Source: Mermis nigrescens (Eukaryota > Nematoda > Enoplea > Mermithida > Mermithidae). Taken from it: 64,000 nt of DNA. The stretch spans positions 372,001 to 436,000 of the forward strand of contig JAVLUZ010000228.1 in assembly GCA_036768485.1 (NCBI GenBank), read 5' to 3'. Every line of letters starts with the position of its first letter. Position 1 is the stretch's first letter. The position numbers and the translations under genes are program-made. Under the pieces are notes generated by a model. That model was not told the DNA's origin. It saw only the letters and a program-made list of their open reading frames with translations, and did not search any database. Below, one piece after another: positions 46,977-58,487 of this stretch.

Positions 46977-47294
46977 CAGCGCACCCGACTACGACAGTTC
47001 ACTCAAGCACTGCAATGCACTTGAACAAGTGGCGCGCTTGAATTTGGCGGCGCACTTGGCACCGACCCAAGTGGAATAGAGCTCGTCGAATCTGCATGAA
47101 TAAATGTAAAGTCTGGTAATCATAATAAATAATTTATAAAAATGCGACGATTAATCCTATTAATTCAATAATAATAATCATTGAGGAAATTTAGACACTT
47201 TCGCATTTTTTAGCGTTAAAAAAATCATAATAGAAAATGCAATAAATAATTTGGTCCATAAAAATGCTAAAGTATAGCGAAACATTTAGATAAC
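46977..47294. other. Candidate intron, nothing recognised
   Basis: GC-rich short repeats to about 47080, then AT-rich sequence. If the donor at 47294 is wrong, the frame of the next exon would continue to a stop at 47191 through a hydrophobic tail. Confidence 0.3.
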
Positions 47295-47778
47295 CTTCTA
47301 GCCATAATTTTAGTAAGAGCTTCAGTGGGACAATTTTCTCGTTTTCACAAGAATCAGCCCTTAACAGCATTGAATCAGAGAATAAGCCGAAATATGAAAT
47401 TTCAGTATTTTTAGCAAAAGTGGTTTTTAACATAAAAATCAGATTGTCATCAATTACATTGCATTGGGCCAGCTTTTCATCCGCATCGACTGTTGGATCG
47501 TCGTCGAAAAGCCACGTTTCATCGTTTTTCAGGTCGTCCGAAAAAATGGTCAAATTAATTTTTCTATGCAACAAGGGCTTTTTCCTAGCTTCGACCCTTA
47601 CGCGATAATTGGTGCGGTAAAAATCGCCAAATTTTTTTGGCGTTTTGCCAACTACGGCGAAGGCGTACGTCGTGTCGCTCGAATATTCGATGACGACGTC
47701 GTCGAACTTTACACCACCGTGTTTTTGGACGTATGAACCGTTTTGCCACCGAATGCACAAACATGCTGATTGGAAACA
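47295..47778 (-). CDS. Candidate exon of a minus-strand gene
   Basis: Minus-strand open frame starting after GTTAACAG (AG at 47780-47779) and ending at AAG|GTTATC (GT at 47294-47293), 484 bp. Encodes about 161 residues, including IRWQNGSYVQKHGGVKFDDV, a basic RVRVEARKK segment, DETWLFDDDPTVDADEKL and YFGLFSDSML. It is acidic, beta-rich and N-glycosylation-like at NGS. As read it ends in phase 1 while the next candidate exon (44116) begins in phase 0, so an exon in between is missing or one boundary is off. Product unknown. Confidence 0.5.
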
Positions 47779-48417
47779 CTGTTAACGAAATTCGAACCCA
47801 TCAATCTAGTTAGTTAGTCGTACAGAAATTCACGTGGGGATTTCGGAGATCCAAACCAGACATGCACGTAGGGAATGGGTTTCTAGACCATACGTGTTCT
47901 CGGGGGTTTAGGGGGTTTTGACCCCTCCCCCAGAATGATTATTAACCAGTCGCAAAATGGCTGCGACCCCCTTCCCACAGAATTGTCGAAGTTTTTGTAA
48001 AAATTGTAAAAAATATGCCTTTTTACGAGTTTTTAGCTAATATTTATCTAAAAATTCAAGCATTTTCTACGTGAGAGCATGGAAATTCTAGGGGGCGGAC
48101 AGTTTAAAAAAATTTTCAAAATGGGCTAAAAAATGATGGGTACATGTCAAAAACATTTTGTGACGTTCCAGACAGAGCTACTTCTTCCGAGAATATAAAA
48201 ACAATAGGACATTTGGAAAACATCTGAAAAAATTGAACAAAATTTGATGAAAATCGAAAATTTCCAATAAAAATTCTTAAAACCGACTAGAAATTGATAA
48301 ATAACGTGGTTTCAACTCGATATTACAATTTTCAACATTTTTTGAGGTCATTTTATTACGAAAAGCTGATTATCTGAACCCGTAGATTTGTCATGCTGCG
48401 CTTACTGCTGCCGTAAC
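47779..48417. other. Region upstream of the candidate exon
   Basis: No further exon recognised. Contains decayed repeat words shared with 42380-42780 (cttcacgtgaaat, ttgcgaaaat...gcctttttta). Nothing else seen. Confidence 0.3.
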
Positions 48418-48657
48418 CATACCTGAGCGTAGGGGTATGCAAAATCCCACAAACCAAAATACCCCACCAAGAATTCAATTTTTGAAATTTTTTAGTTTTT
48501 CTTTCCGCAATTGTTTGATTCCAATGGATAGTGCTCGATTAGAAACGTTGAAAAATGGTGTTTTTTTCGCCATACCACCATTCTTTTGGAGGTCATTTTT
48601 TGACCTGTAAAAAAAACTTGCACCCCCCTCCCAGAACTTTTGTGACGCTCACCTAAG
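48418..48657 (+). mobile_element. MITE copy 11
   Basis: Ends CATACCTGAGCG and GCTCACCTAAG. Flanks GCCGTAAC and GTCGTAAC (7 of 8). Confidence 0.8.
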
Positions 48658-49344
48658 GTCGTAACCTGGCACGCACGTGGGATGAAAAATGGGAAAAGTT
48701 ATTTCCGGGAAAATAATGTTTAATCAGGACTAAAAATGAAAAAAATCAGGAAATGTGAATGGAGGCAATTTTCATTCGATTTTTGGACATACATGTCTTT
48801 AAAGATATCTGTCTAAGCCGTCCGTACTGTTCAACTACAGTCATAGGCAGTTTGTAATATTTTACTTAAAAAATATAAAAATACGAGAAGAATCGAATTT
48901 TTACGCAACTGCACGTCACGAAATTACATGTAATCCATAAACTGAATACGTCTCGCGCGATTTCAACTATTTTTTAAATTTCAAATTCTTAAAATTGCAA
49001 CAAACTTCAAGAAAAATTAAAACTCGATTTCTCGATTTTAAAGCATTTCATTTTTAATTTCAAGTCATAAATCTCAAACTCGTTCTAGCTCGATACTTCT
49101 GACAACTTTAGTTATTTTTATTCAATTCTAACCCTAAACCGTTTTTTTCCGGCTAAAATGGTCTCAAAATTGATATGATGTAAATAACATAAAAACAGCT
49201 CAATAGGTTTTGGTAGATTTCAGTTACGTTTGTGGCAAACTTGCGATTTTTATCCGTTTACTGACCTCGGTTCCGTGTCATATTTTTGACGAAGCCCCTA
49301 TCCACGAGCGTGAATATTCATTGAAAAGAAGGTTCTGTTACGAT
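48658..49344. other. Unassigned spacer
   Basis: AT-rich DNA without recognised repeats or coding sequence. Confidence 0.35.
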
Positions 49345-49560
49345 CATACGTAGAGGTGGGCGTCACCACAGTTCAGAGCGGGGGTGCAAAATTTTCAAAG
49401 GTCAAAAAATGGCCTTAAAAATGGTGATATAGCGAGAGAAAAATACAAGAAAAAATTTCAAAAATTAAATTCTGGGGCGGGTTATTTTGCTTTCTAAGGA
49501 TATTTTAGTTTCTGGGGGGGTGCATACCTTCCCCAACCCCCCCCTTCACGCCCAGGTATG
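49345..49560 (-). mobile_element. MITE copy 12
   Basis: Inverted, ends CATACGTAGAGGTGGGCG and GCCCAGGTATG. No clean duplication is left, although gatcata occurs at both sides. Confidence 0.7.
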
Positions 49561-49674
49561 ATCATAAGGTCATAAGGGAGAAAATAATAAAATCTGAGAC
49601 TGGCAAAGTTTATCATGCAACAAATTTAAGGAGAAGTTCTTAAAAATCAGACATTCGCAAAGTTTATTATACAA

Positions 49675-50488
49675 CTAGCTGAGCAACCCGGCTTCTGCCC
49701 GGGCTGAATTTAGGCCTGATAGCTATATGAAATTAAGATGTCTCTTGTATTTTTTATTTTTTGGGACTTTTGATGTTTTTGGGACATTTCTAAAAACAAT
49801 GGTTGGTAAAAACCATATTTTATTTATGGTATTTTTTTAATTTTTTGACAACCATTTTTCTGATCAGATCCATATTTTTGATGTTACAGAATGGTTTTGA
49901 AAATTCTTGAGCCAAAATCATATTTTTGATGTTTTGGGAGGTTTTGTTTTGAAAAAATATTTTCGTCAAACCATATTTTTGTGTTTTGAAAATTTTTGTT
50001 TCTTGTAGCAAAGCTTGTCATATATCACTTGATATCTTATATCACTCATATATTACAGCAGAGAGTATCTCCTATCTTATATCACTGCATGTTATGACAC
50101 AGACAGGGTATCTTATATCACATCATTGCGCCGTACAGCATTGCCCATCTTGTAGCATTATGTAGGCTATATTACGTCCGATCCTATCTTATAACGCAGG
50201 CAGCGGCAAGAGTACCTTAACCCGAAATTAAGGTAAACTAAATTTATTTCGATTTTAGAAATTTGGCAAAAGATCGGCTATGTCCCGAAATCGGTCATGC
50301 TTAAGCATAGGGACGCCTTCTCGCTTGACCCCCTGTACAGGGTGCATGGGTGGGGTTCATGAAATTGAAATGTCGCTGCTACACCCCGTGCCGGTAGGCT
50401 CGTGCTCCGGCTAAAATGTCAAGCCCAACAAGTGTTATGGGGCCAGAGCCAACCCCGAACATACAAACACTCTTTCTACAAATATATT
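49675..50488 (+). mobile_element. Second copy of the 12556 element family
   Basis: Starts ctagctgagcaacccggc and ends gccaaccccgaacatac...aatatatt, as in 12556-13776 but with most of the satellite deleted. Shares ggcctgatagctatatg near the start. Noncoding. Confidence 0.65.
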
Positions 50489-51296
50489 GTTGATAAAATA
50501 CCGCTCTTTGCGACGACGCGTTGATTGAATTTAGCGTTTTTAGCCATCAAAATGGCAAATTTGGAGTTCCACATTGTAACGGTAAATTAATTTGCCATTA
50601 ACTCATAATGAAAACGATATTAATAATAATAAATTACGATGAAGAATAGGTAATAAATAAATAAATAAATAAATAATAATAAAATAACGGTGAAAGAAAT
50701 AGGTAATAAATAAATAAATAAATAATAAACAAAGACAGCAATAATAATAGCTGATACGAAATAATGCAAATTAAAATCGTTCAAGTAATAATTATGGGGA
50801 AAAAGAGAATACAATGAGCGGAAACATGATCAATGTGTTACTCACCAATGAAACAAGAGATATTCGGCAGAAGTTTCCATTTTAAAGCAAATTCGGACAG
50901 GATTTTATAACTTTTGCAGATAAAAATGTGCCTGCAAAACAAATGGCGATCATGGGCAGAACTAGAATTCGTTATTTTTAAGTGCCGATGCCATTACCTG
51001 ACAGTGAAGCATGTTGAAAAATGGCTTATGTAAAAAATTCACTCACTTGAAATTTCAGCCGGCTGGCTTCAGTGATTAGAGCGACAGACTTCGCAATCAG
51101 AAGATCCTAAGTCCGAGCCCTAATAACTCGAAGAAAAAATTTACGCAAAAAAGTGCGATATATGGAGAACTTCCGGAAAAAATTGGAAAATACAGGGTAT
51201 AGAGAGGCTGCAAACGACTAGTACCAAAAATTCTGGGGTCTGAGATGGATAAGAAAATTTTGAAAGGTCAAAAGAGTCAAATAATGGTTTTAGGCG
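50489..51296. other. Spacer with microsatellite and a decayed tRNA-like stretch
   Basis: An aaat microsatellite lies at 50648-50730. Bases 51062-51118 resemble tRNA A and B boxes (agtgattagagcg, gtccgagccc), but the arms do not pair. No gene seen. Confidence 0.35.
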
Positions 51297-51362
51297 GATA
51301 GGTGTGGGCGGCACCAAAATTGGGGGGGGTGTGCAAGATTCTTCAAAGGTCAAAAAATGGAC
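51297..51362 (-). mobile_element. MITE copy 13, truncated
   Basis: Only the first 65 bp of the inverted family (ataggtgtgggcggcacc to caaaaaatggac). It stops where the hairpin-family sequence of 51361 begins. Confidence 0.65.
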
Positions 51363-51690
51363 TTTAAGGATGTGAAAAGGAGAGGACTAGGAAAAAAAGC
51401 TACCTATGTATATGCCTTAAATAGCAGAAACCTGTCAAAATCAGACTTTCTCTGAGCAACGTGGAATATCGAACTTTATCCTGCGGCCCGCTGATTAAAA
51501 TCAAGTGTTGAACCAAAAAACAATTGAAAAAAGCAGCAAGTTAGGTATGCATTAGTCATTGGAAAGTAGATGGTGTAAACTAGGAGCGACTTTGTAAGCA
51601 AGTTGATTGCAATAGCAAGCCTTAGCATAATCGAAGTCATTGCTGGTTGAAAGCAGTAGGAAATGCGTGAAACCATGTGAAACAGCCTAT
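51361..51690 (+). mobile_element. Half of a hairpin element
   Basis: Matches 57335-57640, the left half of the hairpin at 57267-58487 (aaaaggag.ggactaggaaaaa, cagactttctctgagcaacg). The right half is missing, apparently cut off where the large inverted-repeat element starts. Confidence 0.6.
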
Positions 51691-54457
51691 ATCATAGGTA
51701 GCGCGTTAGCGCAATATAATATACTTGGGTACCTAACATATGCCCCCCTCACAGCTATAACGACTGGAAATCTGAGAGGTGCGGTTTTTTTAAAAGGTAG
51801 ATAATAAAAAAACTTAATGCCCCCATTTTTTTCTTGTTTACACTCAATACCGAGCGCGTCGTGAGTGTGTAAACTTTACACCGAAAATTCAAATGATTTG
51901 CGGAGGGCCAATTTTTTTAAAATGTTTCCCTAATTAGTAGGTTACGAATCTGGTCTTAACATTTCTTTACACTCAATAGTTCTTGCACAGGAGTGTAAAT
52001 TAGACGGTTTTTCACTGTTTTCATGTGCCCGAGCAGATCTAACTCAGTTTTACATTCCATGCAGTCTGATTGGTTTCAAAGGAAGACGGTTATAAAATTT
52101 AGGGTATACTTTTTTCCTTTTTTCAGAAAGTAATATTTATGAATTTAGAGGCGGTGCATTGTAAGAGTCTAAGATAAAATAATATTTTTACCCTGCCATA
52201 TTCTCCACTTAGTAGACAGAACGTGGTAACTACCTTTAAAATGTGCCTCCTCTTAAGCGCTACACGTTAGAATTTATATTGTTTCCTTACAATCAATATT
52301 GCTTTATTAGTGCAGGTGTAAACGTTACACTGAAAAAATTTTTCCGCCCAGGGCGTCGTGGATGATGAATTTAAAAAATGTTTTCCCTAATTAGTAGGTT
52401 ACGAATCTGGTCTCAAAATTTCTTTACCTCATTGGTTATTGCACAAGTGTAAATTAGACGGTTTTTTACTGTTTTCATGTGCACGGGCATATCTAACTTA
52501 ATTTTGCATTCCATGCAGTCTGATTGGTTTCAGAAGGTAGACGGTTATAAAATCAAGGAAAGACTTTTTTTTATTTTTTTTAAAGTAATATTTTCGAATT
52601 TAGAGGCGGTTTATTGTAAAGAGTCTGAGACAAAAAACTATTTTTTCCCTGCCATATTCTCCACTCAAAAGACAGAACGTGGTAACTATCTTTAAAATGT
52701 GCCTCGTCCTAAGCGCTATACGTCAAAATTTATTTTGTTTCTTTACAATCAATATTGCGTTATTAGTGCAGGTGTAAACTTTACACTGAAAAAATTTTTC
52801 CGCCCAGAGCGTCGTGGATGATGGATTTCTTTAAAAATGTTCTCCGTGAGGTCAAAATAACGAATCTGACCTTTAAATTTTTCTACAATCAACACACAGT
52901 ACCAGGGGTTTAAACTTTACACTCTAGTGGATGAGTAAAAAAACAGATTTTGTCCAAGATTTCTCTGCCGACTTTTTCGGTTATGAGCTAAATAAATTAA
53001 ATAAATGATACTAAAGTACTTTTTAAGGGCTACACGTCGAAGCAAACCGCGTTCAAAAAAATAATATTGAGTTGTTTATAAGGGTGTAAAGTTGGAAATC
53101 TGAGGTGTAAAATGGGCGAAAAACAAGTTTTTTTCGTATTTAATGGGTAAATCATATCAAATATGTTGCGGAACATAAGTTTGGCACTTACAAACGTACT
53201 ACAATCAAAGGGCTACAAACTGGCCCGAACCGAATTTTTTAACACTCAATCGGGCGTTTGGTTCAGATTTTTAAAGTTTACAATGTGGTGGACAGTGAAA
53301 AATACGTGTTTGTACCTATTTTTTGTTCGCCACTTTCTCTGTTCAGAAGTCGGGAGAGGTCGAATAGGATAAAAATGAAGTACTTTCTAAGGGGTACGCG
53401 TCACAGCGAAATGCTTTTGTTTACATAAATATTTAGCTTTTTCGGGAGGTGTAAAGTCAAAAAAATGGGTGAGTTAAACGTGTTTTTGTCTTGTTTTATT
53501 CTGCCAAGTTCTGGCTTATGAATCTGGACATAATATCAAGTCTAAAAATGAACCAGAAACCTAATGTGATACGCCAGTTTGTTTGCACTCAACAGTGGTG
53601 TAAAGTGGTTTACACCTGTAGAGATCCCTCTACACGCCGTTTCGCCGCGTTGGATCAACGCGAATTTCCGTTTGTTTTGCGTTACGATATACCTACACAT
53701 CCACGACTGTTGCCCCAGATGTACATTCTTGTGCTCAATTTCCATACGCACGTACACAACCGTTAAGCACAACGCTTAAGCGAGTCGCCCGGGACCACCT
53801 TCCCCTAAAAATTATCATATTTTTCATTCCTTTCCCACACATATTTTCAATCAAAATCCGGGATAGGAAAATGGGCACTCGGGCTAATTGTGACTTGAGT
53901 ACAGAATTGGTATGTGTGTTATCATATCTTACATGTGTTAAAAGATCATATGTGTGTGTCTCATATTTGTGCCTGTCTCGTTTGTACGTACCTTTACCGT
54001 AAGCTTTTGTCCATAGGCCTATTGTCGTATTTGTAGATCCATTTCATATCTCTTTGTTTGTGTTGTTACGCCTCTTTTTCCGCATTAGTTAAAAGTGTGT
54101 GCGAGCGTAATTTTGACGGCACTTTAAGATTTTTCATTTTACAATTAGTTTTTGAGCCTGAGAGCCTCTCCATCAGCTTCCGCGCTGAGGGTGTGTTTTT
54201 CTTTTCGTTGCCGTACGTGAGCAGACTCCGTACGTGCCTTTTTATCTGCTTAGCTGCAGAACTCGTCTTTAGTTTTCCAGCATAGTGTGCACGCTTCTTT
54301 TCGCCGTACGCTTTATTTTTAATCATTCGTGTTTGTGCCAATTGGCATCAGTTGTATGCCTTTGGCAGGGCTTTGTTACCTTGTTTAATTACATTGTTTG
54401 ATTTTACCTGATTAGCGTAACACGTCAGTTGGCAGCATGTATCCTCCATGGTAAGCC

Positions 54458-54794
54458 GACACTAGAGCGCACAACATTGGAGCGCCGACATTAGAGCGCC
54501 AACATTAGAGCGTGCGACATTAGAGCGCAGCGACATTAGAGCGCAGCGACATTAGAGTGCAGCAACATTAGAGCGCGCGACATTGGAGCGCGCGACAATA
54601 GAGCGGCGACATTAGAGCGCGTGACATTAGAGCGCGTCACGGTAGAGCACGCGACATTAGAGCAAGTGACAGTAGAGCGTGTGACATTAGAGCGCACAAC
54701 ATTGGAGCGCGCGACATTGTAGCGCGAACGCGACATTAGAGCGCGTGACAGTTAGAGCGCGCGACATTAGAGCGCACGACATTAGAGCGCAGCC
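54458..54794 (+). repeat. Minisatellite GACATTAGAGCGC, left array
   Basis: About twenty copies of a 14-17 bp unit gacattagagcgc(gc). Mirrored in inverse orientation by 55941-56272. Confidence 0.9.
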
Positions 54795-55940
54795 ATAATA
54801 GATGTTTTTTTCACGTAACTTTACAAAACTTTTATGCTGATATATGAAAGAACTCGCCGGTTAAAACTCCACGGACAAAAGGAGCATGCCTTTGAAAAAA
54901 ATCCTACTGTATGTATCTTACACTCGAGACTATTTGCAACGATTTCTATACTTTCCGATTCAGAATTGAATACGCTTTCTATTATAATGGGGGCAAAGTT
55001 AACTAACTACGCATGAATATCTCGGTATCAGGTAGTAATAAATGCAAGCGGTTTCTTTTGTTTTGTAAAGCAATAAATAGACTTTTGAATTCTTTCTTTA
55101 CTTTCTGGTTGAGTTGAACACTGGTTGAAATAGTGGATGTACGAAAGAAAAATTTTCCCTTCTTCACATACTTTTATAAAAAAGGACTAACTCTTGAAGC
55201 AATAGGTTTTCTGTAACGCCATTATACCCTCACAGATTACGGTATTCATTTTCACAATTATTTTAAATTGTTCGCATTCACTGTAAGTTGTGCAAATCAA
55301 GCGTGAAATTTATTGCTGCTGTAAACAATCATTAAACTGCGGTAGATAAGCAAAAGATCAAAATTCGTGTAAACTTATCCTATATGATTAGTACATAATA
55401 TGCAAAAAACTTCAAAGTCACCAACCAAACAGATGTAGCCCATAATAAAAGGTTGACCAATAAGTTGTACTTAGACTGAATCACAGATGCCTCCTGAATA
55501 AAATGGTAATAATCTTATTACTCAATATGCAAAGACGAATTGTTATTTATAAAAAATACGAAAACCGGAAGAAATTAAAGAAAACAGCATCACAACATTA
55601 AAGTTTATGGTCTGAAGAAGTGTATGAGATTCGTGATCAAATTTTTTCCAGACATTGTCTCTTAAATAGTAAATAATACCTGTCGATAAATAAAACCATC
55701 ATGAGTTAGCTTTAGTTTCCTCTTTCGTGATTGCACAAATATATCATTCATTTTTAAAGGATCAAAGTTATAAAAAACAGTTACCTGTCACTTTTTAACC
55801 AAACAAGAAATATAACTGATTTTCGTTATGTATGCTAGGTATATTTTTGTAAACCAATTTTTAGAAACCAAAAGTTACAATTTTTTCGTGGGAAAGGAAG
55901 TCTATGTCTGCATCCATGATGCACCATTGTAACTGCACTT

Positions 55941-56272
55941 CAATGTCGGCGCTCTAATGTCGCTGCGCTCTACTGTCGCATGCTCTAATGTCGCCGCGCT
56001 CTACTGTTGTGCGCTCTACTGTCGCAGCGCTCTAATGTCGCTGGCGCTCTAATGTTGCTGCGCTCTAATGTCGTGCGCTCTAATGTCGCGCGCTCTAATG
56101 TTGTGTGCTCTATTGTCGTTGCGCTCTAATGTCGCGCGCTCTAATGTCGTTGCGCTCTAATGTTGTTGCGCTCTAATGCTGTGCGCTCTAATGTCGCTAG
56201 CGCTCTAATGTCGTCGCACTCTAATGTCGGCGCTCTAATGTCAGGCGCTCTAATGTTGTGCGCTCTAATGTC
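55941..56272 (-). repeat. Minisatellite GACATTAGAGCGC, right array (inverted)
   Basis: Same unit on the minus strand (gcgctctaatgtc), about twenty copies, facing the left array across 1.15 kb. Confidence 0.9.
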
Positions 56273-57266
56273 TGTATGCCATCCTCCATGCTGTCGCTTT
56301 TTAATTGCTTCATAATTTTTCTGTCCAAAAAATATTGTAAAAATCAATTATTTAATTAACGATGCTGAGCTTGGTTGAATTTCCATGCTGTTGAATTCTA
56401 TCCTTTTGCTACACTATACTTAGGAACCCTCAATATTTTCAAGCACCGGAATTCGGTCCAAAACGAGTTAAATAATAATCTTTTCGAGCCCTCAATTAGG
56501 TTTCCGCGGAACTTACTTTAATAAGGTACTTAATCTCGAAGTGGTTAAGTAAGTAAGTTTCACTATGTGTGTGCGTAGAGGGCCGGGCTACCTTGAACAG
56601 GCCCGGCCGCTTACCACCAAATCGCCGGCTGGTGATCGACATCCTAAAAAGGGCGAGAACCCCTGTGTGAGCGCATAAGCTTGAGATTCGGGTTAAGTAA
56701 GCGTAGTGAACGTAGCCTGAGTCTACGTTTTCACATATGATATTTATTGGTCCTTGGGCCATTGTGAAGACTTAATTTTTTCATAAATATTGATCGTAAT
56801 ATCAGAGTAATATGAGAATCACGAATCCGACTGAAATTTTCTTTAAACTCAGTGGTTGTGTAAAGTTTACACTGCATATTAACTGTTGTTCTAGAGCCTT
56901 GCGGAAACTTATTTCTTTCAAAATGTTCTACGTAACATCAGAATTGGGAATCTGACTGTTAGTTTTCTCTACATCTAGTAGTTGTGTAAAGTTTGCACTA
57001 ATCGTTTGTTGTTAAAATGTAGTTTATACTACAAATATATTTTACTTCCAAATCTGAGCGTTAGTGTTCCTTACACTTGATATTTGCGTAAAGCTAATGC
57101 TGAAAAACTTTGATCTCTCAAAATAATGTAAGGTTGTCTGGTTTGAAAAGGATAATGCTGATGTTAAGAACAATATTGTTTTCCGCGTTCTTGGACTGCT
57201 AACATTATTGTGGCATGTTACGGTATGTGTTTACTGACAGATGTACTCAAATCATGCCAATAAAAA

Positions 57267-58487
57267 GTAGGGTGCTAGCAAAGAAAAATGCTCCGATGGA
57301 ACAAAAAAGATGGATATACTTGGAATTGTGGATTATTAAGGATGTAAAAGGAGGGGACTAGGAAAAATCTACCTAAAGATCGCAAAATCTGCTAAAAATC
57401 AGACTTTCTCTGAGCAACGCCAAAAATCGAAGTATATTTTGCGGCCAACAGATTAAAAATAAATAATAAACCATAACAATGACCGAAAAAGCAGCACGTT
57501 CGCTATGCAGTAGCTATGGGAAATGATATTGAGTAAACTAACATTCTTTCTAAGCCAATTGAATGGAATAGCAAACATCGAAGACAATTAGAGACATGGT
57601 TGGTTTAAAACAGTAGGAAACGCGTAAGTTGACTTGGAACAGACTAAATGTAGATACACTAGCATGCTCGTAACGATTGTGTGCACTAATCAATCGGCCC
57701 CTGCTTTGCTTGCTATAATGCTCAAAACAAAATAGAACAACTTTAAATACAATACCACTCAGTTTTCTATCAATCAGGTGCAATGCCAGCAATTTAAAAA
57801 AGTAATTTTGATAGATTTCGTTCATACACTCTAATCTGAAACTTCGAACATTATTTAAAAAAGACACTGTTTTAGAGGCCGCAGAATATACTTCGATTTT
57901 TCGCGTTGCTTAGAGAAAGTCTGATTTTTAGCAGATTTTGCGACTTTAGGTAGATTTTTCCTAGTCCCCTCCTTTTACATCCTTAATAATCCACAATTCC
58001 AAGTATATTCATCTTTTTTGTTCCATCGGAGCATTTTTCTTTGCTAGTATAGGTATGCTTGCATGCTTACAACGATTTGCTGCACTGACCCATTGACGCC
58101 AGGTCTGCTAGCAATAATGCTCATCATAACAAAGTAAAGCACCTTTAAATACAATTGCAATTAGTTTTCTATCAAATCACGCTACGGAGCAAGTCAGCGT
58201 CGCAACTTGCAAGCAATTTGCAATGAGTATACATTTTAGATTATGTTTGCACACTCTTATATGAAGCAATGAAAATTATTCAAAGAAGGTTACAGTTCTT
58301 CAGAGGCCGCAGATTATACTTCGATTTTTAGCGTTGCTTAGAGAAAGTCTGATTTTTAACAGATATACCAACTTTATACATAGGTAGCTTTTTCCTAGTT
58401 CACTCCTTTTAATTCCTTATCAATCCGTGATCCCAAGTATACTCGTCTTTTTTGGTTCCATTGAGGCATTATTTGCTAGTACCCTAC
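57267..58487 (+). mobile_element. Hairpin element nested in the right arm
   Basis: Ends gtagggtgctagcaaa and tttgctagtaccctac. The left arm (57276-57440) is inverted at 57880-58047 and again at 58300-58480, so the right half is present twice. Noncoding. Confidence 0.65.

Noticed and set aside
47191..47294. C-terminal membrane segment of the minus-strand frame
   Set aside because: A usable donor (AAG|GTTATC) precedes it and the hydrophobic tail looks like translated AT-rich intron; kept only as an alternative.
51058..51130. Possible tRNA gene
   Set aside because: A-box and B-box-like words are present, but the acceptor, anticodon and T stems do not pair; at most a decayed tRNA-derived repeat head.
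53491..53766. 91-codon plus-strand open frame repeated at 61944-62219, also open on the other strand
   Set aside because: Near identity only reflects the recent duplication; no ATG context, signal, domain or splice evidence.
54066..54341. 91-codon minus-strand open frame repeated at 62518-62793
   Set aside because: The two copies differ mainly by amino-acid-changing substitutions (for example Thr/Met, Gly/Asp, Leu/Pro), which argues against selection on a protein.
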